Below, piece after piece: positions 45,098 through 51,790 of a stretch of DNA of 64,000 nucleotides. The translations under genes were made by a program, and so were the position numbers. This DNA comes from Verrucomicrobiota bacterium. GTDB taxonomy: Bacteria; Chlamydiota; Chlamydiia; Chlamydiales; JAEYWL01. The stretch spans positions 3,895-67,894 of the forward strand of contig JAEYWL010000111.1 of NCBI GenBank assembly GCA_023428915.1, given 5' to 3'. Under the pieces are notes generated by a model, which saw only the letters and a list, made by a program, of their open reading frames with translations, searched no databases and was not told the DNA's origin. Within the stretch, counting starts at the first letter, position 1; every line of letters begins with the position of its first letter.

Positions 45098-45541
45098 ATG
45101 CGAGCGGTTATTCAAAGAGTCGCACAAGCCAGCGTTGCAGTTGAGCAAAAAATTTGCGGACAAATTTCCCATGGGTTGCTCATACTGCTCGGCATCCATA
45201 AAGAAGATCAACCAGCTCATACTGTGTGGCTGGTTAATAAATTAGTGCATTTACGCATTTTTGCTGATGAACAAGGCAAAATGAATAAATCGCTTCTTGA
45301 AGTAAGAGGACAAATACTGGTCATTAGCCAATTCACTCTTTATGGAAATTGCGCCGAGGGGCGGCGTCCGGATTTTTTTGCGGCAGCCCCCCCTGAGCAA
45401 GCCATTCCCCTATATGAAAAATTTGTTAAAGAGCTGCGTCAGCAGATTGCAGTTGTGGAGACAGGCATTTTTGGGGCAAAGATGTCAGTTTCCCTTATAA
45501 ATGATGGACCTGTTACCTTGGTAATTGATAGTAAAAAATGA
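45098..45541 (+). CDS. dtd: D-aminoacyl-tRNA deacylase
   Basis: 147 aa. MRAVIQRVAQASVAVE start, the SQFTLYGN motif with the proofreading Ser/Gln and the C-terminal NDGPVTLVID (cross-subunit Gly-Pro loop) are all present. It frees tRNA from wrongly attached D-amino acids and glycine. Length matches the family (145-150). It is likely cotranscribed with rluD. Confidence 0.95.
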   Translation: MRAVIQRVAQASVAVEQKICGQISHGLLILLGIHKEDQPAHTVWLVNKLVHLRIFADEQGKMNKSLLEVRGQILVISQFTLYGNCAEGRRPDFFAAAPPEQAIPLYEKFVKELRQQIAVVETGIFGAKMSVSLINDGPVTLVIDSKK

Positions 45542-45681
45542 TTTTAAACAGATGTTTATTTCTTGAGCATTATTAAAGCATCGGCTACCCTACGAAATTA
45601 CAGGGGAGCAGGTCATATGCCAGGGCATTTCCTAATAAAGCTAAGCAAAAATCGAAATTTCCACATCTAAGAAGGTCGAAT

Positions 45682-45939
45682 ATGAAGGAATTTGTAGCGT
45701 ATATTGTAAAAAATTTGGTTGATCATCCTGATAAAGTAAAAATTAACGAAATAGGCGGAACGCAAACATTGATCATTGAATTATCTGTTGAAAAATCTGA
45801 TATCGGCAAGATCATAGGGAAAAAGGGTAAGACTATCAATGCAATCCGCACCTTATTGATGTCTGTGGCAAGCCGCAATGGTATTCGCGTTAACCTGGAA
45901 ATCATCGAAGAGGGCGGCGGACACGTTGTTGAAGAATAA
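45682..45939 (+). CDS. khpA: KH-domain RNA-binding protein KhpA
   Basis: 85 aa. Single type II KH domain with the GxxG-type loop IIGKKGKTINAIRTLL and the conserved MKEFVAYIVKNLVDHPDKV start. KhpA (YlqC) binds RNA with KhpB in other bacteria, affecting cell size and sRNA stability. AGAAGG precedes the ATG. The 140-base gap after dtd shows no other gene. Confidence 0.9.
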   Translation: MKEFVAYIVKNLVDHPDKVKINEIGGTQTLIIELSVEKSDIGKIIGKKGKTINAIRTLLMSVASRNGIRVNLEIIEEGGGHVVEE

Positions 45940-46054
45940 CATCCGCATATCGAATTCTGAGCTGGGCCTGCATTCACGGTCCAGCTTGTTTCTAAAAAAT
46001 TCTCAATTAGCGAGATCTTCTTTTAAAGGGAGTCAAGTGTTTTGATTGGGAGTC

Positions 46055-46233
46055 TTAAAACCCGACTTGCTACCTTATAATAAGTTATATTCGAAAGTTT
46101 TTTCTCTCTAAGAGCTCGCAAAAATCAGTGGGCCATATTATTAATATGACCCACTGATTTTCAAGGCTTCGTGCGAGCTCTTAGAGGAAAAGGACTCGAA
46201 TCTGACTCTTAGAAGGTAGCAAGTTGGGTTTAA
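46055..46233. repeat. Long palindrome, family F2 (copy 3), with a nested palindrome
   Basis: Outer arms TTAAAACCCGACTTGCTACC and AGAAGGTAGCAAGTTGGGTT match the copy at 26313, as does the ATTCGAAAGTTTTTTCTC part. After AAGAGCTCG it is interrupted by about 80 extra bases that themselves form an inverted repeat (46103-46188) with a perfect core at 46121-46161 (AAAATCAGTGGG...CCCACTGATTTT). The copy at 26313 lacks this insert. It lies between khpA and tRNA-Arg. Confidence 0.85.
46121..46161. repeat. Nested hairpin inside F2 copy 3
   Basis: AAAATCAGTGGG-CATATTA pairs with TAATATG-CCCACTGATTTT, centred on 46141. GCGAGCTCTTAGAGG outside it (46173-46187) pairs with the preceding CTCTAAGAGCTCGC, so the nested unit extends the cruciform. 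Confidence 0.75.
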
Positions 46234-46251
46234 ATGAAAACGGAATGAAAA

Positions 46252-46324
46252 CGGACTGAGTAGGATTCGAACCTACGACCACCCGCTTAGAAGGCGGGTG
46301 CTCTATCCACTGAGCTATCAGTCC
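46252..46324 (-). tRNA. tRNA-Arg (UCU)
   Basis: On the minus strand: acceptor GGACTGA pairs with TCAGTCC plus discriminator G; D-arm AGCTCAGTGGATAGAGC; anticodon stem CCCGC/GCGGG with loop CTTCTAA (anticodon TCT); T-arm GTAGGTTCGAATCCTAC. 73 bases; CCA is not encoded. Reads AGA (and AGG) codons. Confidence 0.97.
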
Positions 46325-46464
46325 ATTAGGAAAAGGGCTATATTAGCTATCCTGTTGCAAATTTACAAGCGAAAAATGGACTTTCCTGAAATTCGTAAGA
46401 AAATCGAATTCTGTTGAATTCATGGCCATAGCAGGGTATGCTATTCTCCTAATAGTGAGTGGAA

Positions 46465-46989
46465 ATGGCAGAACAGGTATATCTTGGTTTAGGCGGTAAT
46501 ATTGGAGATACAGAGGCTGTCATTCGTGCTGTAGTCAAAGATATTGCAGCCTTAACAGGGACTTCGCGAACCATACTGTCCCGCCTGTACTGCACTACTC
46601 CAGTTGAAGTAGTGGATGCCGAGCAGCCCTTCGTCAATGCCGCTTGCTTAATAGAAACGAATACCGCACTTGGCAATCTTATATCGCAGCTGCAAGCTAT
46701 CGAGCAAAAATATGGCAAAGCGGAAAAGCCGAAACAGTCCTCGCGTATTATCGACATCGACATTCTCTTCTACGGAAAATTTCAGGGAGTAGTGGATACC
46801 GTTGTTATTCCTCATCCACGTTGGCAAGAGCGTCTGTTTGTACTGCAGCCGCTTTTTGATTTAACGGAAAGCATTGCCATGCAGGGCGAGTTAATCAACC
46901 TCGCACCTCTACTCGAAGAGTTTACAAATCTACATAATGAAATCGTAATTCCTATCACGGAGAGCAATTATGAAACATGTATCTGTTAA
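46465..46989 (+). CDS. folK: 2-amino-4-hydroxy-6-hydroxymethyldihydropteridine pyrophosphokinase
   Basis: 174 aa from the ATG at 46465 (a GTG at 46459 is also possible). HPPK motifs: YLGLGGNIGDTEAVIR, TTPVEVVDAEQPFVNAAC, and SRIIDIDILFYG with the two Asp that bind magnesium, then IPHPRWQERLFVLQPL. Stand-alone form; in Chlamydiaceae HPPK is fused to FolP. The end overlaps kdsA by 20 bases. Confidence 0.92.
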   Translation: MAEQVYLGLGGNIGDTEAVIRAVVKDIAALTGTSRTILSRLYCTTPVEVVDAEQPFVNAACLIETNTALGNLISQLQAIEQKYGKAEKPKQSSRIIDIDILFYGKFQGVVDTVVIPHPRWQERLFVLQPLFDLTESIAMQGELINLAPLLEEFTNLHNEIVIPITESNYETCIC

Positions 46990-47788
46990 AGACTTTCAAA
47001 TTGGCAAGGGCCAACCTTTAACCATCATTTGCGGCCCCTGTGTCATCGAAAGCGAAGGGCATTGCTTGCGCTCCGCTGAAGCCATAAAAGAAATTTTACA
47101 GCCATATCCAGTTAACTTTATCTTCAAATCCAGCTACGATAAAGCTAATAGAAGCGCGCACCATTCGTTTAGAGGGCCTGGTTTAGAAGAAGGACTCCGC
47201 ATCCTGCAAAGAGTGCAAAATGAATTGGGACTTCCTGTTGTGACTGATGTACATTCTACGGAAGAAGCTACTGCTGCCGGCGAAGTGTGTGAAGCCATCC
47301 AAATCCCTGCCTTTTTGTGCCGCCAAACCGACTTAATTACGGCTGCCGCAAAAACCAAAGCTACCATTCAGGTTAAAAAAGGACAGTTTATGGCCCCCTG
47401 GGATATGAAAAATGTCGTTGATAAAATTGAAGCCCAAGGTAACCACAATATCCTGTTAATTGACCGGGGCACTTCGTTTGGTTACAACAACCTGGTCAGT
47501 GATATGCGCTGCATCCCCATTATGCAAAAATTTGGCTATCCTGTGTGCTTTGATGCTACACACTCTGTACAGCTGCCAGGCGGGCAGGGGACAACCTCAG
47601 GGGGAGAAAGTTGCTATGTGCCAGTGCTAGCTAAAGCCGCTTTGGCGGCAGGGGTAAATGCTCTGTATTTAGAAGCGCACGATACTCCAAGATTAGCCAA
47701 AAGCGACAGCACTACGCAGATTAGTTTTGAAGAATTAAAGGTATTGCTCCCTATTTTTGTTAAGCTGTATGACATCGTAAATGAGTAA
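46970..47788 (+). CDS. kdsA: 3-deoxy-D-manno-octulosonate 8-phosphate synthase
   Basis: 272 aa. Joins PEP and arabinose-5-phosphate to Kdo8P for LPS core. ICGPCVIESEGHCLRSAE, FKSSYDKANRS, RGPGLEEGLRIL, LLIDRGTSFGYNNLVSDMR and CFDATHSVQLPGGQG are diagnostic. The Cys in CGPC occurs in both metal and non-metal forms; Asn versus Cys at metal positions was not resolved. CT655 equivalent. The LptC-like gene follows 6 bases later. Confidence 0.96.
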   Translation: MKHVSVKDFQIGKGQPLTIICGPCVIESEGHCLRSAEAIKEILQPYPVNFIFKSSYDKANRSAHHSFRGPGLEEGLRILQRVQNELGLPVVTDVHSTEEATAAGEVCEAIQIPAFLCRQTDLITAAAKTKATIQVKKGQFMAPWDMKNVVDKIEAQGNHNILLIDRGTSFGYNNLVSDMRCIPIMQKFGYPVCFDATHSVQLPGGQGTTSGGESCYVPVLAKAALAAGVNALYLEAHDTPRLAKSDSTTQISFEELKVLLPIFVKLYDIVNE

Positions 47789-47794
47789 CAGCTA

Positions 47795-49603
47795 GTGCGT
47801 ATTTCCAGAAGTTTTGTTCCAATTCTGTTTGCGGCGCTAATCGGATATTTAGGTTGGAGGCTTACCCATATCACGCCGGCAGATATAATTGCCTATCAAC
47901 AACTAAGGCAATTGGCATACAGCGAATTGGACCAGGATAAAAAGCAGGCCTCTCATCAAGTTAGAAAACAGGTGCAAAAGGATCTCTATTTTACCAAGAA
48001 TGGCCAGCAGGAACATGCCAAGGTCGTTTGTGCAGACTCTAACATTCATTGGCAATGCGACGGCCGCAAGATGCAAATGGTGGAAGAAATGGCGCAACTG
48101 CAGGGGCAGTTGACTAGTGCCGAGGAGTCTAATAACTTAACTGCTGAAATAGGCACCTACTACTACAATGAGAATAAGCTGTCGGCCGAAGCAGTTCATT
48201 TTACCAGAGAAACATCTGGCAGAAAGTGGCAAGGAGAGGCAGAGCAGCTCCTTTGCTGCTTGCAGCAAAAACCCTATTTGCATGCCAAGAGCTTTGTTGG
48301 TAATGATGGGACACAAACACTGCGTGCGCAGGATCTCACTTTACTTAATGATAAATGGCATGCTTACGGCAATGTGTATTTTGAGTCCCCCAAAGTCATT
48401 ACCCAGTCTGATGCGGCAACAGCCAGGCTAGGCAGCCATAACACCTTGGAGCAGCTAAAATTAAATGGCAATGTAAGGATTCGCACCTCTGATGGAATAG
48501 CTTTGAATTGCGAACAAGGTGAATATGATTGCATTTCCCAAAAGGGAGTGTTTCAAGGAGGGGCCCGGCCAGCGCAACTTTTTAAAAAAGGGGAATCCCC
48601 CTTGCATTTGCAAGCTCAGCAAATCCATGTGCAGCTGATGCCGGAAATACAGAACCAAGAGCTCCAAAGTTTAGAGGCCTTAGAAAATGTGCATATACAT
48701 TACGGGGATGTTGAAAGTGAAGGTGAAAAACTAACCTACATCGCTCCTGACTCTTTAACGCTCTATTCCATAAGCAAGCCATGCTGCTTAACTAATAAGC
48801 AGGGCAAAGTGCAGGCTGCACAAGTAGCCTTATCGGCAGCTGACAAAAAAATGCACATTAGACAACCTTCCGGGCAAGTAAAATTACCGGAGGGCGGCTT
48901 GTTAAACTACCAAGCTAACGAAGGTATTTGGGAAGCTGTTTCAACGACTTTGCATTTACTAGGCGATATCCGTGTCCATCACCCAACTTTAGGGTATTTG
49001 GAAGTAGATGACACCTTAACTATACAGTTTAAAGAAGGGGTGGTTGCGCAGGCTATTGCTTCAGGGGATACAACTTTAATTCACGTGGATGAAAAAGGGC
49101 AGCCGCATACCTTTAAAAATAAAGGGAGAACGGCGGCCGATTTACAGTCTGCTGAGATTCTCATAAACAAGCATGGGGCTGAACAAGCGCTTTTTCAAGA
49201 TGCCTTGGGCAAGATTTATGCGGACCGGGTGCGCATCCAACTGCAAAAAGGGGAAAAAGCCATTGAAGTCGTGGAGCTTGAAGGGCAAGTTAAAATGTAT
49301 AACGGTTTTGCAACTGGAGCCGCAACAGAGGGAATCCTGGATCAATTTATTTTGACAGACAAAGCCCTGTATTTTCCGCAGAATAAATTAATTACCCTTG
49401 CAGCTTATCCTAAGCGAAAAGTGGTTTTTTTTGACCGCCTTAACAACCTAAAAATTAGTGCAAATGCCCTGAATGTATACAGGGATCGCGAGACGAATAA
49501 AGATGCTGTTGAGGGAGTAGGCAAAGTGCGTTTTTCATTTGGGGAAGGGGAGAAAACTGAGTTAAAGCGCTTTATCAGCCAAATTGAGGGGCAGTCTAAA
49601 TGA
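47795..49603 (+). CDS. LptC/LptA (OstA)-like LPS transport protein
   Basis: 602 aa from a GTG. One N-terminal membrane anchor (SFVPILFAALIGYLGWRL, 6-23), then a long periplasmic region of OstA-like beta-jellyroll units: LTAEIGTYYYNENKLSAEAV, ITQSDAATARLGSHNTLEQL, GIALNCEQGEYDCISQKGVF and VRIQLQKGEKAIEVVELEGQV. It probably works as LptC, perhaps merged with LptA, in the transenvelope LPS bridge. Position between kdsA and lptB equals CT654. Much longer than E. coli LptC (191 aa). Its stop overlaps the lptB start (ATGA). Confidence 0.8.
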   Translation: MRISRSFVPILFAALIGYLGWRLTHITPADIIAYQQLRQLAYSELDQDKKQASHQVRKQVQKDLYFTKNGQQEHAKVVCADSNIHWQCDGRKMQMVEEMAQLQGQLTSAEESNNLTAEIGTYYYNENKLSAEAVHFTRETSGRKWQGEAEQLLCCLQQKPYLHAKSFVGNDGTQTLRAQDLTLLNDKWHAYGNVYFESPKVITQSDAATARLGSHNTLEQLKLNGNVRIRTSDGIALNCEQGEYDCISQKGVFQGGARPAQLFKKGESPLHLQAQQIHVQLMPEIQNQELQSLEALENVHIHYGDVESEGEKLTYIAPDSLTLYSISKPCCLTNKQGKVQAAQVALSAADKKMHIRQPSGQVKLPEGGLLNYQANEGIWEAVSTTLHLLGDIRVHHPTLGYLEVDDTLTIQFKEGVVAQAIASGDTTLIHVDEKGQPHTFKNKGRTAADLQSAEILINKHGAEQALFQDALGKIYADRVRIQLQKGEKAIEVVELEGQVKMYNGFATGAATEGILDQFILTDKALYFPQNKLITLAAYPKRKVVFFDRLNNLKISANALNVYRDRETNKDAVEGVGKVRFSFGEGEKTELKRFISQIEGQSK

Positions 49604-50334
49604 GTGAAAGCGAGTTGTGTTTTGAAGTAATTGACCTGGTAAAGAGCTACTCCGGAAAGACGGTTGTCAATGGCTTATCATTTAATGTAAAAAAAGGAGA
49701 GGTCGTAGGCCTCTTAGGGCCTAATGGAGCCGGCAAAACCACAGCCTTTTATATGGCCGTGGGGCTGATACAGCCTGACGGCGGCAAAGTGCTCTTTAAT
49801 GGTGTTGATGTCACTAATAAACCTATTCACAAACGCGCTTTAATGGGTATGGGGTATTTGGCGCAGGAACCCTCCGTGTTCCGCAGCCTTACGGTTGAAG
49901 AAAACATCCTCTGCATCTTAGAAGGGCTAGTCAGCAGTAAAGTAGAGCGCAAAAAGAGATTAGAAGAGCTGTTGGAGGAGTTGCATCTGACCCGCCTAGC
50001 CAAGAAGAAAGCTGGAGCTCTTTCTGGCGGAGAGCGGCGCCGCCTGGAGATTACCCGTGCTTTGATTACCAGCCCCTCGTTTTTGCTGCTGGATGAGCCC
50101 TTTGCCAATATCGACCCGATCTCTGTGCATGAGCTTAAGGAGCTCATTCGGATCTTAGCTAATAAAAATATCAGTATTTTGATTACCGACCACAACGCCC
50201 GTGAAATTTTTACTATTGTCGATCGCAGCTACATCGTCTCTGAAGGCAGAGTGCTGCTATCCGGCTGTGTAAACACTCTCCTCAACGACCCCGAAGCCCG
50301 TAGAATCTACCTCGGCTCAGAATTCAGCCTGTAA
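49600..50334 (+). CDS. lptB: LPS export ABC transporter ATPase LptB
   Basis: 244 aa. Walker A GPNGAGKTT (39-47), Q-loop YLAQEPSVFR, signature LSGGERRR, Walker B LLLDEPFANIDP and the switch His in ITDHNAR match LptB closely. It powers LPS extraction with LptF/LptG. The last gene of the folK-kdsA-lptC-lptB run, coupled to its neighbour by a 4-base overlap. Confidence 0.95.
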   Translation: MSESELCFEVIDLVKSYSGKTVVNGLSFNVKKGEVVGLLGPNGAGKTTAFYMAVGLIQPDGGKVLFNGVDVTNKPIHKRALMGMGYLAQEPSVFRSLTVEENILCILEGLVSSKVERKKRLEELLEELHLTRLAKKKAGALSGGERRRLEITRALITSPSFLLLDEPFANIDPISVHELKELIRILANKNISILITDHNAREIFTIVDRSYIVSEGRVLLSGCVNTLLNDPEARRIYLGSEFSL

Positions 50335-50400
50335 GTTCTGTCGCTGTTAAGGTTTTGTAACAGTATTTTCGAGTGTAATTTTTGGAATATGTTCTTACAC

Positions 50401-50512
50401 ATTTGGAGTGCTGCGACTCGTCGCAGCTTTCTTCATGTTCGACTTGTCGAACATAAAAGAGTCCTGTTGAATCCCTATTCAGAAGTGTTTGACAAGTCAC
50501 CGCACTCCAAAT
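50401..50512. repeat. Multi-branched inverted repeat between convergent genes
   Basis: Outer stem ATTTGGAGTGC (50401-50411) with GCACTCCAAAT (50502-50512); inside, hairpin GCTGCGAC-TC-GTCGCAGC (50410-50427) and hairpin ATGTTCGAC-TT-GTCGAACAT (50435-50454). Convergent lptB and the exported ndk flank it. The gap 50335-50698 holds this, a hairpin at 50662 and no gene. Confidence 0.7.
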
Positions 50513-50661
50513 CAATTTTCTTAAGTTGATGACATTGGGCTTACGCCTGGGGCTACATGCTATCGCCGCTTCGCGGCTTGAATTAAAGAGTAAATGAATT
50601 TCGTTACCGTTTTTCGCAATGTATTACACAATGTCGAAAATCGTGGAACTTAGTTTCATGC

Positions 50662-50691
50662 AGTTGCTTGCTACAGATGTAGCAAGCAACT
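50662..50691 (-). terminator. Hairpin downstream of the exported ndk copy
   Basis: AGTTGCTTGCTAC and GTAGCAAGCAACT are a perfect 13-base stem with a 4-base loop, directly after the gene stop at 50699. No T-run follows, so termination is uncertain. Confidence 0.5.
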
Positions 50692-50698
50692 TTGAGAG

Positions 50699-51187
50699 TT
50701 ATTGGATCTCGTCGGGTTTGAAGAAAAATTGAATTTCTCTTGCGGCGGAGGTTGCGCTGTCAGAACCATGCACAGCATTGGCTGTAACTGAAGAGGCAAA
50801 ATCTGCTCGTATTGTGCCTTCAGCGGCCTTTTTCGGATCTGTTGCCCCCATGATCTCTCGGTTCTTAGCTACGGCATTATCGCCGCGCAACACGAGTACA
50901 ACTACAGGGCCGGAAGTCATAAAGCTCACCAGATCTTTATAAAAAGGGCGGTCTTTATGTTCTTTATAGAACTCTCCAGCTTGCTCAGGTGTAAGCGTCA
51001 GCATTTTAATGGCTGCAACTTGAAGGCCATTGTGTTCAAAACGGCTGATGATATCGCCAATATGCTGCTCTTGCACGGCATTAGGCTTTATAATCGATAG
51101 CGTTTCTTCAGTATGGTTAGGATGAGCCGATAAGGCTGCAGAGCCAAGAAGAAAGGCGCTAAGGATCAATAAACAGAGCTTATGCAT
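50699..51187 (-). CDS. Nucleoside diphosphate kinase with signal peptide (exported paralogue)
   Basis: 162 aa. Residues 1-21 (MHKLCLLILSAFLLGSAALSA) are a Sec signal peptide with an A-x-A-like cleavage site before HPNHTEE. The rest is a full NDK: TLSIIKPNAVQ, RFEHNGLQVAAIKM, FYKDLVSFMTSGPVVVLVL, GATDPKKAAEGTIRADF and the phospho-His140 in NAVHGSDSATSA. Kinase residues look intact, so it could transfer phosphate between nucleotides outside the cytoplasm. It follows the cytosolic ndk by 18 bases on the same strand, a tandem duplicate. Compared with that copy it lacks only details such as PDAVRK (PNAVQE). Confidence 0.85.
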   Translation of the reverse strand: MHKLCLLILSAFLLGSAALSAHPNHTEETLSIIKPNAVQEQHIGDIISRFEHNGLQVAAIKMLTLTPEQAGEFYKEHKDRPFYKDLVSFMTSGPVVVLVLRGDNAVAKNREIMGATDPKKAAEGTIRADFASSVTANAVHGSDSATSAAREIQFFFKPDEIQ

Positions 51188-51205
51188 AGTAACTCCTTAA
51201 TTAAG

Positions 51206-51634
51206 TTAGGCGCGTGCGCACACTTCTTTATCGGAAAAGAAATAAGCTGTTTCGATTTTAGCTGTATCTGCTGCATCAGAACCATGGACTGCATTTTCAT
51301 CAATAGAGTGGGCAAAGTCAGCGCGGATAGTGCCTTTTTCCGCTTTTTTAGGATCGGTAGCGCCCATGATTTCGCGGTTTTTAGCAATCGCGTTTGGTCC
51401 TTCCAGGATCATGACCAATACGGGGCCGGAAATCATAAATGCCACTAGGTCTTTAAAGAAAGGACGCTCGCGGTGCACAGCATAGAATCCTTCTGCTTCT
51501 TCTTTGCTGAGCTGTTTCATTTTAGCAGCAATAACTTTTAGTCCGGATTTTTCAAAACGGGCGATAATTTCGCCGATGTGATTTTTGCGGACAGCGTCAG
51601 GTTTAATGATGGAAAGTGTGCGTTCTACTGTCAT
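51206..51634 (-). CDS. ndk: Nucleoside diphosphate kinase (cytosolic)
   Basis: 142 aa. TLSIIKPDAVRKNHIGEII, RERPFFKDLVAFMISGPVLV, REIMGATDPKKAEKGTIRAD and catalytic His117 in NAVHGSDA. Balances NTP pools; in chlamydiae important for using host nucleotides imported by translocases. GGTCTCCC-type purines (GGGAG on the coding strand) precede the ATG. First gene of the ndk-ndk pair. Confidence 0.96.
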   Translation of the reverse strand: MTVERTLSIIKPDAVRKNHIGEIIARFEKSGLKVIAAKMKQLSKEEAEGFYAVHRERPFFKDLVAFMISGPVLVMILEGPNAIAKNREIMGATDPKKAEKGTIRADFAHSIDENAVHGSDAADTAKIETAYFFSDKEVCARA

Positions 51635-51709
51635 GGGAGACCTCTTGGTTAGATGTATTTATGAATATGCAAAAAGGATAGCAAGAAGCCTATTTTTAAG
51701 AAACTAGGG

Positions 51710-51738
51710 TTGTAACAAAAAGAACACCCTTCTATAGT
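51710..51738 (+). promoter_or_regulatory. Putative sigma66-type promoter for pheT
   Basis: TTGTAA (51710-51715), a 17-base spacer and TATAGT (51733-51738), 52 bases before the pheT ATG. Motif match only. Confidence 0.5.
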
Positions 51739-51790
51739 TGTTTTTCTTCAAGAAGTCTAATACACTCTCCAACCACAGAAAAAGAATATT

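Noticed and set aside
18151..46233. CRISPR array
   Set aside because: The repeats are single palindromes far apart, with no regular spacers and no cas genes.
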